A stretch of 64,000 nucleotides of DNA from Hippophae tibetana (lineage: Eukaryota > Streptophyta > Magnoliopsida > Rosales > Elaeagnaceae): positions 19,031,001 to 19,095,000 of the forward strand of contig CM072801.1 in assembly GCA_037013495.1 (NCBI GenBank). The letters are read 5' to 3'. Position 1 is the stretch's first letter. Each line of letters begins with the position of its first letter. A program made the position numbers and the translations under genes. A model generated the notes under the pieces. That model was given only the letters and a program-made list of their open reading frames with translations. It had not been told where the DNA came from and searched no databases. Shown here piece by piece: positions 47,131 to 60,909 of the stretch.

Positions 47131-49181
47131 TTCACCATTATACGTGAATAATTTAAAGATTAGATATAGATATAATTAGTTAAATTTATTGATTAATATC
47201 ATTTAATTTATTGGTCAAGATTATTAATTTATCTTAACTTTTAAATTTTAATAATAATATATAAATTAAGTTGTTACATGTCTCAAATATAATATCAATC
47301 ATGATTATACTTAAAATTATGAATTTTAAATAATAAAATAAATCTAGAATCAATTTTTAACACAAGTATATATATATTATAACAAAAAAATATTTTTACA
47401 AATTTCATATCATATATTTTCTCTTTAAAGCCTTTTGGTTGCTTCCACAAAACTCGCCTACTTCAGAAACTCATGCCTTATATTTCAGTCTAACGTGCTT
47501 CATGATAATTTAAGGTGTAAATTGAGAGTTAACTCTTTCATATTAAGTATTTAAATTTAATCTATTAAATTTAAATAAATATTTTCTAATCCTTCATCTT
47601 AAAAAAATTAATTAAGAATAAATAATTTTTTATTAAAATATTATTATTTTTTATTAATTGCTTAAAATTCGATTAAAACATAATCATTTAAAATGATAGA
47701 ATGAAAAAATAATAGTTAATATAGAAAATGATATCAGTAAAATATTCATTTTAATATAAAAATAATATTATTTGTTATTAATTGATTAATCTTCTCAAAT
47801 TTAATGACTAAAATATACTTTTTAAATCTAAGTGATTAAACGACACAAATTTCATAATCTATAAGACTTCTATAGTCCTTCTCCCATTAAATTATATGTT
47901 AAATTTAGAACATAAGATAATATATATGGTATTTAAAGTGATACATGATAATGGGATGGTAATTTAAAGATACTTTAATTAATATATTAATATTTTTTAT
48001 TTTAATACTCAATTAATGTATTAATATTCTATTTAACTATTTTAATAGTATTTGTTTCTTTTTGTAAAAATGAGTCACATATATTCTATATAACAAATTG
48101 AACAAAAGTATTTGTAAAACTTTAAGAAAAATAAAAAAAATGTTAAAAAAAATTACGACTATATTTCACACAAGATATAAAAATTAATGGTATATTACTT
48201 ATTTTGTAATATATGAAAATTTAAATAAATAAAGAAATACTTATTTATAATTGATACAATAAAAATATACAAATTAAGTTTTAATTATAATTTATTATCA
48301 TTGAAAAATTATTACAATAAATTTTAAATTGTGATAATAGTCACTCTGAAATTATAAAAAATAATTGCTTTAAATTTTTTATTCTAAATTTTATATTATT
48401 ATGCTAAATTTTTTAACTTAAAATTATTAATTATAATATTAATACATCCACGCACAAATATGAATAATAAATTTGAATTATTTTAATTACTTTACTACAA
48501 ATTAACATCCTAATTATATTCATGTCTTATATTATTAACCTAATTTAATTATCAACCTTCTTCTAGCCTTACAAAAACCCCTCATTTTAATCATTAATTT
48601 TTTTTTTACTATTATCACTTTTTTAACTATTCATACAAATGTCATTATCAATTTAATATTTTTAAAAAATATTACTTAAAATAACTAAAAAAATTACCTA
48701 TAATTAAAAAAAATATTAAAAAAAATTATGAAAAAAATGATAAAAAGATAGAAATTTATACTATTTTTATATTTATATAATTTAAATTTTAACACATATA
48801 AATATTATTTATAAAATTAAATAATTTATATGATTTAATTATAGGCTTAAAATTGTGTATAAAATCAAATCAAGTGATATTAAGATTTATCTTAAACAGT
48901 TATCTCATTGACTACATTCCCTTACCGAACCGCGTGATAATTCCCAATTTAAACCCAGGTAATTGGTAATCAATCAAACCATCCTCCTCTACATGGCGCG
49001 TGGATTTTAAAAAAGCGTGTGCGTCACTCTCCGTAATGTGAGCACTATATTCCCATTGTAAAGACTAAAAGTCTTTCACACACTTTTATCATAATTACAA
49101 GAAACTCAAAAGATCTCCCCTTGCCTTTTTTCCATTTCGTATCACTTCTTTCATTTTCCGGTTTCTCTTTCGTTCGCTTTC
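47131..49181. other. AT-rich intergenic DNA and promoter of the LEA-2 gene
   Basis: 47160-48900 is very AT-rich with no recognised gene. The last 250 bases are less AT-rich and hold two CGCG-type motifs, accgcgtg (48930-48937) and ggcgcgtgg (48995-49003), before the start codon at 49182. Confidence 0.55.
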
Positions 49182-52100
49182 ATGGCGGCGACAATGCACG
49201 CCAAGTCCGACTCGGAAGTGACAAGCTACGATCAATCCACGCCACCGAGATCACCTCGCAGACCGGTGTACTACGTTCAAAGTCCGTCAAATCACGATGT
49301 GGAGAAGATGTCGTATGGATCGAGTCCGTTGGGTTCACCTCCTCACCATTATTATCACTGCTCGCCTATCCACCATTCTCGTGAGTCCTCAACCTCGCGA
49401 TTCTCTGCCTCGTTGAAGTACCCAAGGAGTCTCCCGGCTTGGAAGAAGGTTCAACGAGTCGAAGAGTCCGATGACGACAACGATGAGGATGTGGGAATCG
49501 GAGGGCCTGAGCGCAATGTGAGATTGTACTTATGTTTTGTGCTGCTGTTCGTTCTACTCTTCACTGTATTCTCGTTGATTCTCTGGGGTGCTTCCAAGTC
49601 TTACAAGCCTGTTGTCTCTGTTAAGGTTAGTTCTTCTATTCACTACTATGTCTCTGCCTAAACCCGAGTTGATTGATTCGCTGTGAACCGTTTTTAAACG
49701 GAGTTGACTCGTTATGCGGTTTACTGTGGCGGGAAAGAAATTGAGGATCATCCTCTGGTTTGTAGTGTGAATTACGATATTATTTGGATAAATTTAATTT
49801 AATTTTATAATTCGGAGAGTTGGCTATAGCTGGAATATTTTAAACTATTGTCAGAGAATTAAGAAATTTAATGGATATAAAATTTAGAAAATAATATTTA
49901 TTTAATGTATTTTTATTATAAAAAAGTTTTATATATTATTTCAATAATTGAATTTGAAACGGATACAAAGGATGGGTTTGGTGATGTCGCAGGATGTGGT
50001 GTTCAGGAGCTTTAATCTACAGGCGGGGAATGATCCAACAGGGGTACCAACAGATATGCTATCGTTGAATTCGACGGTCAAGATTTTCTTCAAAAATCCA
50101 AGCGCGTTCTTCGGCGTACATGTCAGCTCTACGCCTCTCGAGCTTCACTACTATCAGCTCAGAATTGCTTCTGCACAGGTACGTAGGTTTAAGGTTTGTA
50201 TATATATATATATAATCTATATCATTTTAATTTTTTCTTTACACATTTTTTTTAATTTATATATCTTTTATCAAATTATTTGATCATGTTTGATTTTTAC
50301 TATAAAAATAATAAAAATGAAATTGTTTTAATATTTAAATCAAAATAATTTCACTATTAAAATAAAATTTATAAAATAATAAATAAAGTAAAATTTAAAA
50401 ATTAGTTTTAGATAAGATAATAAATAATAAATAAATATATAGAGAAAATAGAATATTTTAATGTATTATTGAATGGCGTGAAATGAGGGAATATTTTTTA
50501 AATACTTTATATTTCAAAGCTAGTAGTATTCAAATAGAATACAAAATACCTAAAATTATTTTAATTATCTTTCTTATTAGTATCAATAAATATTCACTTT
50601 TTACTTTTTCTACTTCTTTCTATACAGTTGCAACAGTATATATACATATAACTATGTAATTATATACATACTCTATCTAAATCTTGCTAATTGTGGTCTT
50701 AATTGCTTTATTGATATTTTCTTATTCAAATAGGTTTAGATATAAAAAGAAAGCTAATATTATAAAAAAATTATTAAAAAAATCAAATATATATAGATAA
50801 ATAATTAAAACGTATTATTTATTTAATTAAAAATGTGATTTATTTATTTAATACGTCAAAATCAAGTGAATTAAAATCATACTATCCTTAAAAAATATAT
50901 AAAAAATAAGTAATTATGTAACTTTTTAATTACAATATACTATACCTAACAATACCCGACAAAAGTATAGCTGACTTTCCTAATAAATTTAAGCTATATG
51001 CTATTATGTTATCACTTTTTGTTTTTCCATAAATACGAGACATTTGCGGTTCCTTTCCCACAATATATGATTCGGCCTTTAGAGTTTTTTTTTTTTTTGT
51101 TAAAATAATTTTTGAATAGATAATAAATGAGTGGAACCTGGTCAAATCTGGCCGTTACGATTGCTGCGTTGGATGCTGGGAAGTGCAGGGGTTTTCAGCT
51201 GTGTGTGGAATTTGATTGGTTAAAGCTTTATTATTGGGTTACTGAAAAGCTTCTGTTTCCTACCCCTCGATGTGATCCTAAACATCATTTAAGAAAGCGT
51301 GATAGGGCTAACAATGAAAGGCATGTTAAAAGAAAAATAATTAATGTTTTCTTAATAGTTTTTTTTTATATTCTTTTCTTATTAAAAAAAAGAGGGAAAG
51401 AGAGTAGGGCTGTTACAAGATTTTTTTTATTAATAAAATATATGATTTTTATTTTATTTTAAAAAATTTAAATTTAATTAATCATATTTTTAAATTATAT
51501 AATTAATAAAACTTACTCAAAATATTATAAAATTAAAATATATAAATCACCTCGGATAACCGATTGCATTACAAAATTATTCAATACTTGTTATTTACGT
51601 CAATAAAATGTAAGAAAATAGTTACATAAAAAAATGTTATATTTTATTAAATTATAAATAACATATCATTATTAAATAAAAAATGAATTATTTTTTCTAT
51701 TTTTTGTGTTCAGTTTACTTTTGGCAACTATACCATAATGTTAACAAAAATGTCTTTTGTCAGGTATGAATCCATTTAGTCATTGGGGTATGTATGTAGC
51801 GAGGTTTTCAATCCAAATTAATATTGTGTAAAATTATTTATTAACATTTAAATTTACATATAAATTATCTTTTTTATATATTTTTAATAAAATTTAAAGA
51901 TAAATTTATAGAAATAACTCTAATTTATTTTTATATATTTGATGATTAAAAAATATTCTCTTATTTTTTAGCACGAATTAATTTTTAATATATAATTACA
52001 GTTTATTTGTTTTTAAATTTGTAAAATATAATAATTATTCAAATTATTTTGGTTCTAAACTTAAAAAGCATTATAATTATTTAAATTTTAAACCATAGAT

Positions 52101-53673
52101 ACAAAATGGATATTAAAAAATTTATACATCTAATTAACACTAATAATGATTATTTTTGTATTATATTTTAATTTACTTGACTATAAAATACTTGTTTTTA
52201 TTAATAATTATTAGATATTTTTCTTTATAAAAGATAATAACTATATTGAATAATTATATTTTGAGTTTTTTATTTATGAATAAAGAATGGTGATAATTTA
52301 TCCCATGTTGAAAATATCGATTATATATAATTGTAATTGGATTTTAAATAAGTATGAATTATTCTTATAATAGTTTTTGAATTTTTTATATAATTCAAAT
52401 AATACACATGTAAATAAGACTTGATATCTAGATCTTTAATATATTAAAATAAATCTTATATTATTGAGTTATATTCAATGTCTCTAGTTTATAGGTTTTA
52501 TATTTTATATTTGGTATTCTAAAACATGTATGACTTAGTCTAAAAACAATCCTAACTCTACCATTATATATAGTACAATTTAATTGGTTCTGCGTTAATA
52601 AATTATCCCATAATTACTTCATTTCAAATCGTCAATTATACCACCGATTTGATAAATCATTTAATATATATAAAATTTATGTACATAACAATATCCTAAC
52701 GTTTAGGTTACAAATTCAAAGAGTTACAAAATGCCAAAAAGGTAAGGACAAAAAAAACCAACTCCAAAAGTTTGATCATCATCACAAATTTGTAAGAATG
52801 ATATTAAACATGTTTTTCGGGTTTGAATTTACTCAATGGAGATGCTATTTATTACTTTGGAATATATTTTTTATTATCATTATCGCTTATTCTTGCGGTG
52901 ATAATTTTTCTTAATTAATGTGTCATATTTCATTGTAAGGACCCAAAATTAATAGTGAATAGACTTGTTTTGCAATAATGAGCCAAATATGCTCCATCAC
53001 ATGCATTATATCCCTACATGTTGACATAATTGTCATCTAATGCAGGAACATTTGGAAATTCTACCCTTAAAAATTCTAGATATGATTGTGTCACATCTTG
53101 TTAATTACTAACACACTAGATTTTTATTCATGATATTATTTAATTTATAGCCATTTATTTAAAAGAAAAAGAAAAGAAAAGAAAAAGTGAGATTAGATTA
53201 CATAACAAGGTATCTTTCTCACACAAATGTGTTTGGTTGAGTTCTGTCTTGAGCATGAGTGCATTTGATTGAGAGTTAATATAAGAAAATGACTTTGTCC
53301 TATTTTGTTATTTCCATCTCAATGATTTATTTTTTCCTCGCTAACACAATCAACTTCTATTGTATTGTAATGAATGAAATACCAGATGAGGAAGTTTTAC
53401 CAACGGAGGAAGTCTCATAGCACAATAGTGACAGTGGTACAAGGATACCAAGTGCCTCTATATGGTGGTTTGTCAATGATTGAAGGTGCTAGAGATAGTC
53501 CTGATAATTTTGTAATACCACTGAATCTAACATTTGTAGTGAGGTCCAGGGCACATATTCTTGGGAAACTTGTCAAGTCCAAATTTTATAGAAGAATCAG
53601 ATGCTCTGTTTCACTGAAAAACAACAAACTTGGCAAGCCTTCTAAGTTGACACATTCATGTACCTATTATTAA
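49182..53673 (+). CDS. Membrane-anchored LEA-2 / NHL-like protein (three exons)
   Basis: Exons 49182-49625, 49993-50178 and 53386-53673. Splice sites are AAG|GTTAGT, CGCAG|GAT, CAG|GTACGT and CCAG|ATG, all phase 0, giving 305 residues. Residues 1-112 are Ser/Pro/His-rich and end acidic (EESDDDNDED); SPRRPVYYVQSPS is a conserved start in this plant family. Residues 114-136 are one membrane helix (LYLCFVLLFVLLFTVFSLIL). Residues 149-300 are a LEA-2 domain, with NPSAFFGVHVSSTPLEL and VIPLNLTFVVRSRA; LGKLVKSKFYRRIRCSV and LGKPSKLTHSC close it. It resembles the Arabidopsis LEA hydroxyproline-rich group containing At1g45688. The protein is probably single-pass with the LEA-2 domain outside the cytoplasm. 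Its biochemical role is not established. Intron 2 is 3.2 kb and AT-rich. An alternative start Met lies four codons in. Confidence 0.93.
51127..51345. other. GC-richer island in intron 2 of the LEA-2 gene
   Basis: A stretch starting tggaacctggtcaaatctgg is open on the plus strand for over 70 codons (TWSNLAVTIAALDAGKCRGF) and stands out from AT-rich surroundings. I recognise no family. It may be a captured gene fragment or an unlisted element. Confidence 0.3.
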
Positions 53674-56559
53674 ATTTTGGAGAAACATATCGTCGTCCTG
53701 TTTTGGCTCTTGTAATCCTTTTGAGTTTTTGCTTTGGTAAGTCTTGTGGATGTAAATTAAATAACGCTTTGTGTAAAATTTCAATTGTTGTAATGGAAAA
53801 CTAACTATATAGCTTCAATGCTGTGAATTAATTTTGAGTTAATTAGTTGAATCGACTTTAATTATGTTAACTTAAACCTTTAAGTCGGTTAAGATGCAGT
53901 AGGAACAATTTAATTTTAACGTATATTTGAATTATATTCATAAAATAGTTTGCTTATTTTTTTCTTTTTTTGCTTTCTCATACATGTTTTGCATATGCAC
54001 CATCAAAACAACAAAAAAAGAAAGGAAAAAAACCTGTTTTAAAATAATTTATTAGTTAAGTTCTAAAACCCAGCATGTTCTTAATATTTAGCATTAGAAA
54101 TTCTTTCGGACATCATCCACCATCTCTTTGTACATTGGATGGATATTAAAATTATTAGTAGGATAAGATGGAACTAATAGATAATTAAAAAACACACTAC
54201 AAATTCAAGTAATTCAATATCAAAAATAGAAATTAAATATAAATTGGAAAAAACTTCTAAATAAAAAGGTTTAGGGATAATTGAGACTTGTGTTTTATAC
54301 AAATTCCTTAAAATAGATTTGTTATCTCACATAAGTGTTCGAGAATTCATATACATTTTGTCTCTTATAATACAATAGTCTAGACCAACAGCTAGCAAAC
54401 ACATGAAGTTGATTCTCTCGAATTAAAATTGTTTGAACTTTTATCATACTAGAACTTAAGATTATAGGAAAAGTTTTTTTTTTAAAATAAAGAATAAAGT
54501 TTTTGGAAGATGGTCCGTGAGTGCAAAATTAATATGGATTGCCTTTTATTATTTTTATAAATTTGGTTACTTAGTATTAAACATGGAAGACATAGAAGTC
54601 AATTTGTGATTACTTATACGAGAGAGTTTAAATCTAATTCAATTTGAATAATGATTATCTGAATATCAAAATTTAATTCTAATTAAAATATAAATCATTT
54701 TGAGACTTATCTAACAAATAAAAACCTTAAACCAAATTAATTCAAAACAAATTTAGTAATTACATAAGAAGCAGTTTCAGATTCATTTGGTTTATCTAGT
54801 TTCTATCTCATTGACCGACCTTTTGAAAGTTAATTTCTCATTTATCCAAATATAATTTTAAGCTTATCCATCTAACATAAAATGGATCCTACTCAAAATT
54901 AAGTTTCAAAATTAGTTAATTTTATGCCAATTTTTCAATAATACCCCACATGAATGAAAATTGACAAAGTAGTCAAAGGTAACATCATAAAACATTTTCA
55001 CACGATAGTAGTGTTTGACACTCTGAATCTAGATAGTATAAGTAGGTATTTACCTCTTGAACCTTCTCTTATGAAAGTATATTTACTTTACTAAAAAATG
55101 CAATGTCCTTGAAATATTATGTCATTTGTGTAAACAATACCTCATACAAGAGTCTTTCTTAACACATTTCAGTTCTCATTGTTATGTTCGTTTTGGGCTT
55201 GAACATATATCTGATTCTACAAGAGTTTCTAAGGATTTAAGCCCACTAAAATTTTCCTTCAAAGTAACCCAACTTTTCTCTCATTAAGCCCACTAAAACA
55301 TATATATGATTCTACAAGAGTTTCTATCTCTTGCAAGAGTAATTCTCAAAAAGTAACTTACATTACTTTGGTCGAATTCTTTGTGCATAAGAATCATTAA
55401 AAGCAAAGCTTAACATTTTCATGCGAGAATCATTGTTTCATCGTAGAAACGAAATGAAGGTAAACCCACCAAAGTGGTTTAATTAAGTATGATACACTTA
55501 AGTTATCACTTTAAATGTAGATCAACTTATTTCTTCAAAGGCTTACCATTCTCCTTTGATGATTTATCAACTAACTCTATATTTAATCATTTGATTAGCA
55601 GATCATAATGTTATCCATGACTTTATAAAGTAAAAAGATATAACTTCATTTAATAATAGTCAACTAATGGTGTGGTTCTTCAACTTATGCTTTTGGACTT
55701 ACCAATATATATAGTACTATATGCCCTTCCAATTGCATAACTCACCATCATAATGGATGGATATTGTTGGCACATGCATAAGCTTTAAACACCTATCAAT
55801 TCTTAGAATATCATCCAAGAATTGGTGTAGTCATTCTACTTCCTTAACAATTTACAAGCATTTATTTTCTTGATCTAAGGTAGAAAAGCCCTTAGGTAAG
55901 TTATTAAACCCTTAATAATTTACTCAGTTTTGTAGTAGTATGTCTTGTAAGTTATTTGCATATAGTAACTTTTGGCCAACCAATGTTTAAACATTTTTAA
56001 AAATAGACATGTAAATGGGACTATTTAAGCCTATCTCGCATCCTATATAATGACCCAACAAAATTTTGAGTTTTTTGATCTTATCCCAATTAAACCCATC
56101 TTACTTATATTTCTCCCAACTTATATTCATCTTGCTTATATTTTGTCTCTTTTTACCTGTTTATTTTAATTTTATATTCCTAATAATCTTAAACTATAAT
56201 AGGCTATATTGGGCATCTCTCCTACTCTCTTTTTTTTCTTTTTTTTTTTTCATTTTTAAAATTAGGTAGACCTGTAGTTTTGTACCTTTGTTTAAGTTCA
56301 ATAGAAGGATATATATCTAAAATGCTCCTGAGGTTTAGCATATATTCACTCATGTCTTTGAGATTTGCAAAAAATGCTAGATACCTCCTAGACTTTATAG
56401 TTAATATCATCGATGTCCTCAAAACTAATGGTATTAGCTTTTTCATTCATAATATTCCTATGACTTTAATACCAATTTGTGAAGGGATTTTCTGATCATT
56501 AAAGACTGTTATGGCAGAATTGTAGTCAATCTAACCTTGATATGTTGGCTAAGTTATTA
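53674..56559. other. AT-rich intergenic DNA
   Basis: The left part includes the 3' UTR of the LEA-2 gene. A direct repeat of about 30 bases (aacatatat then gattctacaagagtttcta) occurs at 55203 and 55300. No gene is recognised. Confidence 0.5.
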
Positions 56560-56564
56560 GAGTG

Positions 56565-56930
56565 CTAATAAGCCATATGTGTTGAGTGCACATTTTTTCC
56601 TATTTGTAATATACAAACAGGTTTTTCTTGTGTACATAAAGTGTACTTATAATCTTTAAAGAAGTAGTATGCAAACATTAAGTTGTTGAATTCCTCATCT
56701 TCAATTCTTACATATTTTAGACTAAAATAGTCTTTTAATTTCCTTGAATCAGGATGATCTATTATGTTTGTGATAGCTTTAATAAAATCTGTATAGATAT
56801 CTAACAAGGAGTTGAACCTTCTAAAATTTTCAAAACAAGTTTCATAATCCTCATTTTTAAAATAATTATTTAAGGCTAAAAGATAGCCTTTATTAAACTT
56901 TTCTAATAAAATTAGTTCTTTATTTTTCAT
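56565..56930 (-). pseudogene. Putative first ORF of the caulimovirid (fragment)
   Basis: 121 open codons, Lys/Asn/Phe-rich, with ENFRRFNSLLDIYTDFI. It lies after the viral non-coding region, where the first ORF of a circular genome would follow the transactivator ORF. No domain is recognised; a coat-protein N terminus is only one possibility. Confidence 0.4.
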
Positions 56931-57442
56931 TTTAATTTCTTTTAGACTGGTTATTTTATGTTTAGTTGTTAATTCTCGTTACCTAATTTTCCTTTTCATA
57001 ATATTTTGATATTCATGTCTTTTTTATTTATTTATCAGTATACTTGGTATAAGCAAAAATTTTAAACATTTAAGATCCTTAGTTGGCTTAAAAGTTATAA
57101 TTATTATATCTGAGGTTAATGAGTATACCACAATCTTCCCTTCTGTTTGTCTTCTTTTGTTACATCGGTTATGCCTTAGCTTTGCTCAAACCTAAACATC
57201 TTCTTTGTAATGGTAAGCCTTCTACATCCAAACATAGATGATATCCAATTTTGACTTAATAGGAAATAGTAATTGAAATCTATTTTATTCATAATATAAT
57301 AATTATTACAAACTTAAGGCCACCTAAGAACCTTGATGGTTTGAGATTTCTAGATAAAGGGTATTTCTATGCTTAAGTTTGTGTGTTTTTTAAAGGTGTG
57401 TGCTCTAGTTTTTCTATGTGTCTCAAAATGAAAATAAGGATT

Positions 57443-57451
57443 CCTTTTATA
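57443..57451 (-). promoter_or_regulatory. TATA-like site in the viral non-coding region
   Basis: Minus-strand tataaaagg lies between the transactivator region and the next ORF, where pararetroviruses carry their pregenomic promoter. Position is the main support. Confidence 0.35.
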
Positions 57452-58089
57452 ACACAAGGAATACCTATTTAAAAGACAAAAGTTACTATTTTATCCTTAC
57501 TTTAATAATTCATCTGTTTTTCTACTTTAAATGGTAGCCACTGCTTTTTTCCTTGGCACATATTGTCGATTAAGATGTAGGTCTACATCTTTAGTTTCTT
57601 TGTCATCTCCTGCCGATAGTTTCTCTCTTTATTCTTTTTGTTGTTTTTTACTGAAAGTTTTTTTGATGACGTTGATGATTATGCATATTCTTCTTCTCAA
57701 TCTTTGATGTAGTAAATGCATTTGTGATCTTTGGTGGCTTTTTTCCTATAGAAGCATAATGTTTTCCTTGTTTCTTGACCAATTTTCAAGTTGTTGCTGT
57801 TAAAAATTGGTTTCATATTTGGTAATTTTTTCACCATCTTCTTCTGATAAAGCCATAATACTATAAGAAATATTGATGAGTTTACTAGTTAAATTATTTA
57901 CTTTGATCTGAGTAGAGTTATCAATTTTTCTGAGTTCATAGTAAATTAAGCCTAACATTTGACCTCTTAATACACAAAGTTTTTCTGTGTTGAATTTTTT
58001 TCTAGAAGCACCATTGGTTTTGAAACTTCTCTATTGTGTTAAAAATTTGTATATTGATGAAGTGGAAAGGACTTATACATTCTTTTTCA

Positions 58090-59200
58090 TTTCAGTCTAT
58101 CAATGAACTGAAAACCCTGAGATAAAAAGGCTTATCACCTGTTTTAATCTTCTTTTTGAAGTTCTTGATTGCTTTTTTGAAATTTTCTAGGAAATAATTT
58201 AATTTATTTAAATTAATTCTTGGATATATGTTTTCTATTAGTCCTGTATAGAAAACTTTATAAACAAATATTGTATCAGCTCCTACCAAAATATTGAATT
58301 TTCTTCCCATAGGAAATTCCTTATCTGTAGTATAGAATTTCATATATTCAATATGTTTATGGGTATATTTTTTGGCCAAGTTGTAGAGACTCAACCGTTG
58401 TGGTTTGCTTAAGTTTCTATATTAGTCATTTTCATCTTCAATGACCGATAAATTTATGGGGGATGTTTCCTTAAAAAACATTGAATACTTTATTGTCTTT
58501 GATGTCTCTAGGAGAGATGCTTCTTTAAATAGTATTAGAGGTCTTGCTATTTTTCCTAGAGTTTTCAACATGCTTGGTGCTGTTGGTTGCTGTTGTAGTG
58601 TTATAGAATAATTTGTTCCTATCTCCTATAGAGTTTTGGTGTTTTGTATTTGGCATAAATGCTTTTAGTTTCTATGATGTTAATGAAGACTCTATGAGGT
58701 ACTCCGTTGAATCCTATAATAAAATTACTAGCTTTTACCCAGTTTATAGCTTCCTAGTTTTGTGCTATTATAGACCATATAAGCCCAATTGAGTTTTCTT
58801 CTTTCATTAACCCAATTAATAACTTCTCTGGAGTTATTAATTTTGATGCTTTTTAATTGGAATAAATGCCTTCAGATTCTATTCTATTGGTGAAGACTCT
58901 ATGAGTTACTCTACTAAATTTTAGAATTGATTTACTGTCTTTTGCCCAATTGTTATAAATTCTTAATTTTGGGTCATTATATACCACATAAGTCTTTTTC
59001 TATTTCTATTTTTCTGCTTCATCGGTTCAATTGAGCTTTTTTGTTTAAGAAATTTTACTCTCTTTTGAACTATTAGGTTCTTCCTTTTCATTTTTAATTA
59101 TTTCCTTAGAATATTTACCTTCTTTAGATTGAATGTTTGATGAAGTTTATGCTTTTGGATTTTTATCTCTTTTTCCTTTATCTTAATTTTAATATCAAGA
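58090..59200 (-). pseudogene. Caulimovirid transactivator/viroplasmin ORF remnant
   Basis: The segment near 59000-58860 reads YVVYNDPKLRIYNNWA, a viroplasmin (Cauli_VI) signature. A second, diverged copy of the same region follows at about 58800-58630; both contain a THRVF/PHRVF core. A 100-codon frame at 58394-58092 probably holds the C-terminal part. In living relatives this protein forms viroplasms and helps translate the polycistronic RNA. Stops rule out function here. Confidence 0.65.
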
Positions 59201-59219
59201 TGTTTCATTTCTGTAAGCA

Positions 59220-60600
59220 TAAAAATAGTTAAATGTGTTAATTCTTTAGTAAAAGCATCTACTAAACTATTATTATTTTTAGGAGATGTTCAACATCAAA
59301 ATTGTAATGGTTGAACCACTGTTGCTATCCGACTAATCTTCCTTGTTTGTAATTATTTGCAATATTAGTTCTTCAGAAATAACCAAAATTCTTGTTATAT
59401 GTTCTAAGAATGAATCTAGAACTTATAACATATATTGAAAATTTATCAATAGCCATTTTCCTTGAAAAGATCCCGATGTATATCTACAAAATATTCATCT
59501 TTGTCATCAACTTTTGCTTTTAGAATTACTCCCCAATATTCTTATAAAGCAACTATATCAATTATCATTTTATCATCTAGCCTTGGATGGTATAAAGTTG
59601 GTAAATTTTTTACCTTTGATTTTACTTTATCCATATACAGAGTATCTTGTTCTTTTCATTTCCAAATATAGCATTTTTTTCAATTTTACTTGTAAATGTT
59701 TTTGTATTTCTACAAGTTTTTTGATTTATACTTCTGCATATATCAAACATTCTAAAAATATTTGTAATTGGTTTTTATCTTTTAATTCACTATGTTAACC
59801 TTGAATTTTGTTTAGTATATGGGGTTGTAGATTGTGTTTTTCATCTTCAATTTCCAACCTTAAATATTTATTTTTTTGCTAAGCAAGTACTACTTTATTT
59901 TCATATAGTACAATGTCTTATATCCTGCATTCTTGTAGAATACTAATAATACCCAAATAGTATTTATTTAATTCATTACTAAAAACCAAAATATCATTTA
60001 TATAGGCATAACAAATATTTTATAATTTTTTAAAGATGTTATTAATATACCTTTGGAGAATACATTGAGTTTGTTTTAATCCAAATGGTACAATATTTCA
60101 TTGGAATTATCCTTAGGGGGAATTAAATGTCGTTAATTTTTGAGATTCTTCATCCAATCTTATTTGCTAAAATCCGCTTTTGCAATCAAAACTTAAGAAA
60201 TATTTCTTCCTTTTTATTAATGATAATAATTCTTCTTTCTTAGGAATAAAGTATCCATCATCAATGATTTCTTTATTTAACAATTTGAAGTTTATTACGA
60301 TTCTCTTTTTTCCTCTTCTTTTTTCAACTTCTTTTTCAACTAAGAATGTTGGACTTGAGTGTGGTGGATATTATGACTTTTAGTTCCAAAAGTTCATGAA
60401 TTTGTTTTTCAAATTTAATCATGTCTTCTAGAGTATAAATTATTGATTTTATTCTAATAACCTTATTAGGGTATCTTAATTTTATGTTTTCAATTGTTTT
60501 AGATTTATTAATTTTTAGATTCAAAGGATTTTTTGAGCTTACTATTTTTAATATTTTTTTATACCTACTAGGCTTTTATTTTCTTGTATTTTATTAAGAA
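59220..60600 (-). pseudogene. Caulimovirid RT-RNase H remnant
   Basis: RT motifs include EVEKRRGKKRIVINF near 60320, DDGYFIPKK and FLSFDCKSGF near 60190. The catalytic region near 60000 reads YINDILVFS, so the first of the usual two aspartates is Asn. RNase H is seen near 59540 (EYWGVILKAK), where the usual catalytic TDAS reads differently and a stop intervenes, and at its end near 59330 (WFNHYNFDVEHL). Protease sequence right of 60600 is too decayed to place. Confidence 0.8.
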
Positions 60601-60909
60601 AAGGGTTTTGTTTCTCTTCTATTTCTAATGAAATATTTTCTAGATAAGGTTTTTGTTACTTTATATCATCATGTGTTTTGCTTTTTATGTTATTAATTGA
60701 ATAAAAATTGGGTTTGATATAACCAAATCTTTTCTTATTTTTGATACATAAATGGTATCACCATCAAATTTTGTTATAATTATTTTGTCTAAATATTGTG
60801 TAAAAGATTTATAAATGTTTAGGAAATTATTTCATATTAATAAATCAACTCTTGTTTCCTGTTGATATACCTCTTTCTTATAAAATATATTTTCTCATAG
60901 GTTTATTTT

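Noticed and set aside
56066-56495. Plus-strand hydrophobic frames near the viral relic
   Set aside because: AT-rich, no motif, and not in the viral reading direction.
57060-57150. Candidate viral tRNA-Met primer site (tggtat on the minus strand)
   Set aside because: Only about seven bases match the expected site, which is not enough in AT-rich DNA.
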